Source: Alphaproteobacteria bacterium
Lineage (GTDB): Bacteria > Pseudomonadota > Alphaproteobacteria > Rhodobacterales > Rhodobacteraceae
Reading direction: 5' to 3'
NCBI GenBank assembly: GCA_016869835.1
Contig: VGDH01000018.1
Location: forward strand, 1-35,260
DNA: 35,260 nucleotides
The notes beneath the pieces were generated by a model. It was not told the DNA's origin. It worked only from the letters and a program-made list of their open reading frames with translations, and made no database searches. How positions within the stretch are numbered: the stretch's first letter is position 1; each line of letters begins with the position of its first letter. Positions 32,805 to 35,260 of the stretch are shown here, one piece after another. The position numbers were made by a program, and so were the translations under genes.

Positions 32805-34820
32805 TCACACCGGTTGCAACAGGCCCCGACCTTTCAGCAAAGGCTCCACACCGGGCATTCGGCCACGGAATTGGGTGTAAAGCTCTTCGGCGGATTGCGA
32901 TCCACCTGAAGAAAGAATGAAGGTTTCCAGACGTCTGGCCGTTTCGGGATCAAAGGGATCGCCCGTCTCTTCAAAGGCGGCGAAGGCGTCGGCGTCCATC
33001 ACCTCGGACCACATGTAGCTGTAATAGCCTGACGAATAGCCGTCACCCGAGAACACATGGGCGAAATGTGGCGTGGCGTGGCGCATCCGGATAGCGCGGG
33101 GCATCCCAATGGATTCAAGCACTTCGGCCTGTTTCTGCATCGGGTCGGCGGGTGCCTGGCCTTCGTGGAACGCCAGATCGACAAGGGCGGAGGCGACGAA
33201 TTCCACGGTGGCAAAGCCCTGATCATGGGTGCCTGCCGCCAGAAGGCGTTGCAGCAGGTCAGGCGGCATGGGTTCGCCGGTTTGCCAGTGGCGCGCGTGT
33301 TTTTCCAAGACTTCAGGCACTTCAAGCCAGTGTTCGTAAAGCTGGCTGGGCAGTTCGACAAAGTCGCGGGCCACGGAAGTGCCCGAGATGAAACCATAGG
33401 TCACATTCGACAGCATCTGGTGCAGCGCGTGGCCGAATTCGTGAAAAAGGGTTCGCGCGTCGTCATAGGACAAGAGCGCCGGGTCGCCTTTGGCGAAGTT
33501 GCACACGTTCACCACGATGGGCCTTGTGTCGGCGCCCAGCTTCTTTTGGCTGCGCATGGCCGAACACCAAGCGCCTGACCGTTTTGAACCGCGGGCGAAG
33601 TAATCTCCAAGGAAAACAGCCACATGCGCGCCATTGCGAGTGACTTCCCAGCCGCGCACATCTGGGTGGTAGAAAGGGCCGTCGATTTCGCGGAACTCCA
33701 GCCCGAAGAGACGGTTCGCGCAATCGAACTGGGCGGCGAGCATGGCGTTGAGCGACAGGTAGGGCTTGAGCGCGGCCTCGTCGAGGTCGTGTTCGGCCTT
33801 GCGGCGCTTTTCGCTGTAATAGCGCCAATCCCAGGGCTCCAAGGGGCCAGAGATGCCGTCGGCGTGCAGCATCTTTTCCAATATCGCGGCATCAGACAGC
33901 GCTTTTTGCCGTGCCGGCTCCCAGACCCGCATCAAGAGGCCGCGCACGGCGTCCGGGGTCTTGGCCATTTCCGGTTCCAGCTTGAAATCGGCAAAGTTCT
34001 GATATCCCAAGAGTTTTGCCCGCTCATCGCGCAAAGCGAGGATCTCGGCTGCAATCGCGCGGTTGTCGTTGGCGTTGCCATTGGCGCCGCGGGCGACCCA
34101 GGCCTCATAGGCTTTTTGCCGCAAGCCGCGGTTAGGCGAGAATTGCAGAAAGGGCACGATGAGCGAGCGGGAGAGCGTAACCACCGGGCCGGATTGGCTT
34201 TTTTCGGCCCCAGCAGCACGGGCGGCAGTGATAACGAAATCGGGCAGGCCTGCCAGATCGGCCTCGGTCAGGGGCATGAACCAGTCGCGTTCGTCTGCCA
34301 GAAGGTTCTGGCTGAACTGGGTTCCCAGAACGGCAAGACGGGCCTTGACGGCGGTCAGACGGTCGGCGGTCGCGCCTTCAAGATTTGCGCCAGAGCGGAT
34401 GAACATCTGACGGTAAAGATCCAGAACGCGAGATTGTTCTGCTTTCAGATCAAGGGATTGGCGGGATTGCCACAGGGTTTCGATGCGGGAAAACAGCGCC
34501 TCGCTGTTGGTCACTTCGGAGGAAAAGGCGCTGAGTTTTGGGGCGAGGTCGCGCATTAGCGCCTCGCGGGTGTCGTTGGCGTCGGCACCTGCGAGGTTGT
34601 AGAAAACGCCCGACACGCGGTCGAGAAGGCCCTCGGCCAGTTCCAGCGCTTCGATGGTGTTGGCGAAGGTCGGGGCGTCGGGATTTTCCGCGATTGCGAC
34701 AATGTTTTTGCGGGCCTGCGCCAGCGCAGCGTCGAAGGCGGGGGCGAAATCCTGATCCCGGATGTCCGAGAATGGTGGCAGGGAAAACGTTGTATTCCAA
34801 TCGGTTAGCAGGGCATTCAT
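32805..34820 (-). CDS. dcp: M3-family metallopeptidase, peptidyl-dipeptidase Dcp type
   Basis: A 671-residue thimet-like zinc peptidase. The catalytic motif HEFGH lies at residues 460-464 (His460, Glu461, His464), with the distal Glu in the FVELPSQLYEHW region. Length and sequence follow Dcp more than oligopeptidase A: PWDWRYYSEKRRKAEHDLDEAALKPYLSLN, YHPDVRGWEV, GDYFARGSKRSGAW. It would cleave C-terminal dipeptides from short peptides in cytoplasm or periplasm; no signal peptide is seen, so cytoplasm is likely. I chose ATG 34820 over an in-frame TTG at 34823. Its start lies 12 bases from the end of the ABC permease gene. Confidence 0.9.
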   Translation of the reverse strand: MNALLTDWNTTFSLPPFSDIRDQDFAPAFDAALAQARKNIVAIAENPDAPTFANTIEALELAEGLLDRVSGVFYNLAGADANDTREALMRDLAPKLSAFSSEVTNSEALFSRIETLWQSRQSLDLKAEQSRVLDLYRQMFIRSGANLEGATADRLTAVKARLAVLGTQFSQNLLADERDWFMPLTEADLAGLPDFVITAARAAGAEKSQSGPVVTLSRSLIVPFLQFSPNRGLRQKAYEAWVARGANGNANDNRAIAAEILALRDERAKLLGYQNFADFKLEPEMAKTPDAVRGLLMRVWEPARQKALSDAAILEKMLHADGISGPLEPWDWRYYSEKRRKAEHDLDEAALKPYLSLNAMLAAQFDCANRLFGLEFREIDGPFYHPDVRGWEVTRNGAHVAVFLGDYFARGSKRSGAWCSAMRSQKKLGADTRPIVVNVCNFAKGDPALLSYDDARTLFHEFGHALHQMLSNVTYGFISGTSVARDFVELPSQLYEHWLEVPEVLEKHARHWQTGEPMPPDLLQRLLAAGTHDQGFATVEFVASALVDLAFHEGQAPADPMQKQAEVLESIGMPRAIRMRHATPHFAHVFSGDGYSSGYYSYMWSEVMDADAFAAFEETGDPFDPETARRLETFILSSGGSQSAEELYTQFRGRMPGVEPLLKGRGLLQPV

Positions 34821-34831
34821 CAAGGTGCCTT

Positions 34832-35260
34832 TCAGGGTGAGCGGGCGCGCAGGCGTTGTTCGATGCGGCGCAGGATCAGGCTGAGGGTGATGGTCATCGT
34901 CAGATAGATCAGGGCGGCGACGTTGTAAGTCTCGAAGTAGCGGAAATTGCTTGCCGCCGTCACCTTGGCAAGCTGGGCCACATCGGTCACGCCAAGAACA
35001 GCGACGAGCGAACTGTCCTTGACTATGGACACGAAATCATTGCCCAAGGGCGGCAGGATCAGCCGAAAGGCTTGAGGAAAAGTAATATGGCGAAAGCGCT
35101 GCCAGCCGTTCAGGCCAAGGGCCTGCGCCGCCTCGATCTGGCCCTTGTCGACGGCTTGCAGACCGGCGCGGAAGATCTCGGCCAGAAAGGCGGAATAGGC
35201 CAGCATCAGGGCGATCACGGCGCGGTAGAGAAGCGGGAAATCGCGGGTCCTGAGCGGGTT
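34832..35260 (-). CDS. Polar amino-acid ABC transporter permease (HisM/GltK type), 5' end outside window
   Basis: 142 residues of the C-terminal part of a His/Glu/Gln-type inner-membrane permease. The frame is open to the window edge (NPLRTRDFPLLYRA precedes the internal GTG at 35218), so the true start lies beyond 35260. Visible are the EAA loop contacting the ATPase (GQIEAAQALGLNGWQRFRHITFPQAFR), the conserved segment NDFVSIVKDSSLVAVLGVTD, and a final membrane helix before the basic C-terminus. The substrate cannot be inferred here. It may form one operon with dcp, which begins 12 bases after its stop. Confidence 0.9.
   Translation of the reverse strand, partial: NPLRTRDFPLLYRAVIALMLAYSAFLAEIFRAGLQAVDKGQIEAAQALGLNGWQRFRHITFPQAFRLILPPLGNDFVSIVKDSSLVAVLGVTDVAQLAKVTAASNFRYFETYNVAALIYLTMTITLSLILRRIEQRLRARSP

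Overview
The window is GC-rich and densely coded. Gene content and order point to an alphaproteobacterium of the Rhodobacterales (Rhodobacter/Paracoccus/Gemmobacter-like). It has an L-malyl-CoA/beta-methylmalyl-CoA lyase of the Rhodobacter Mcl1 type, an ftsE-ftsX-plsC block divergent from a zinc-ribbon protein, and the GC-hairpin/'ATATTTG' intergenic repeats I associate with this order. I see no tRNA, rRNA, CRISPR array or prophage. No gene-free stretch exceeds 300 bases; the longest are 1251-1529 and 26928-27186.

Layout. Bases 1-127 are the end of an IS5-family insertion sequence. Then follow mcl1, a three-hairpin intergenic region that may encode a small RNA, an SRPBCC protein, an MGMT-like small protein, accA, and a damaged guanidinium-exporter gene (SMR/Gdx). 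Convergent to these (3800-6704, minus) is ftsE-ftsX followed by an acyltransferase gene fused to an FMN-binding PPOX domain. Plus-strand genes from 6871 to 16769 are a zinc-ribbon membrane protein, a LysR regulator, a DMT exporter, an RND adaptor with a broken RND pump gene, an ABC1/UbiB kinase and a photolyase-like protein with reversed domain order. From 16779 to 20894 (minus) lies an operon of ABC ATPase, large FtsX-type permease and a secreted AttH/CrtC-like lipocalin.

Bases 21006-31631 (minus) are a catabolic block, with a GlxA/CdhR-type regulator divergent at 31706-32668. A beta-keto-acid cleavage enzyme, a carnitine 3-dehydrogenase/thioesterase fusion and an SDR give a route from L-carnitine (and perhaps D-carnitine) via 3-dehydrocarnitine to glycine betaine and acetoacetate. 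Downstream are an acyl-CoA dehydrogenase, an NDP-forming acyl-CoA synthetase, a crotonase, an FAD amine oxidase and a GMC oxidoreductase. These could feed related betaines (crotonobetaine, gamma-butyrobetaine) into the same route. The window ends with a Dcp-type peptidase and part of a polar amino-acid ABC permease.

Standing out: (i) three gene lesions within about 10 kb (in-frame TAG in the SMR gene, TAG plus frameshift in the RND pump, G-run fusion of plsC and PPOX) beside otherwise intact genes; (ii) the swapped-domain photolyase; (iii) the carnitine cluster with a CoA synthetase instead of CaiB/CaiC; (iv) paired copies of a palindromic repeat; (v) hairpins with anti-Shine-Dalgarno loops after mcl1.
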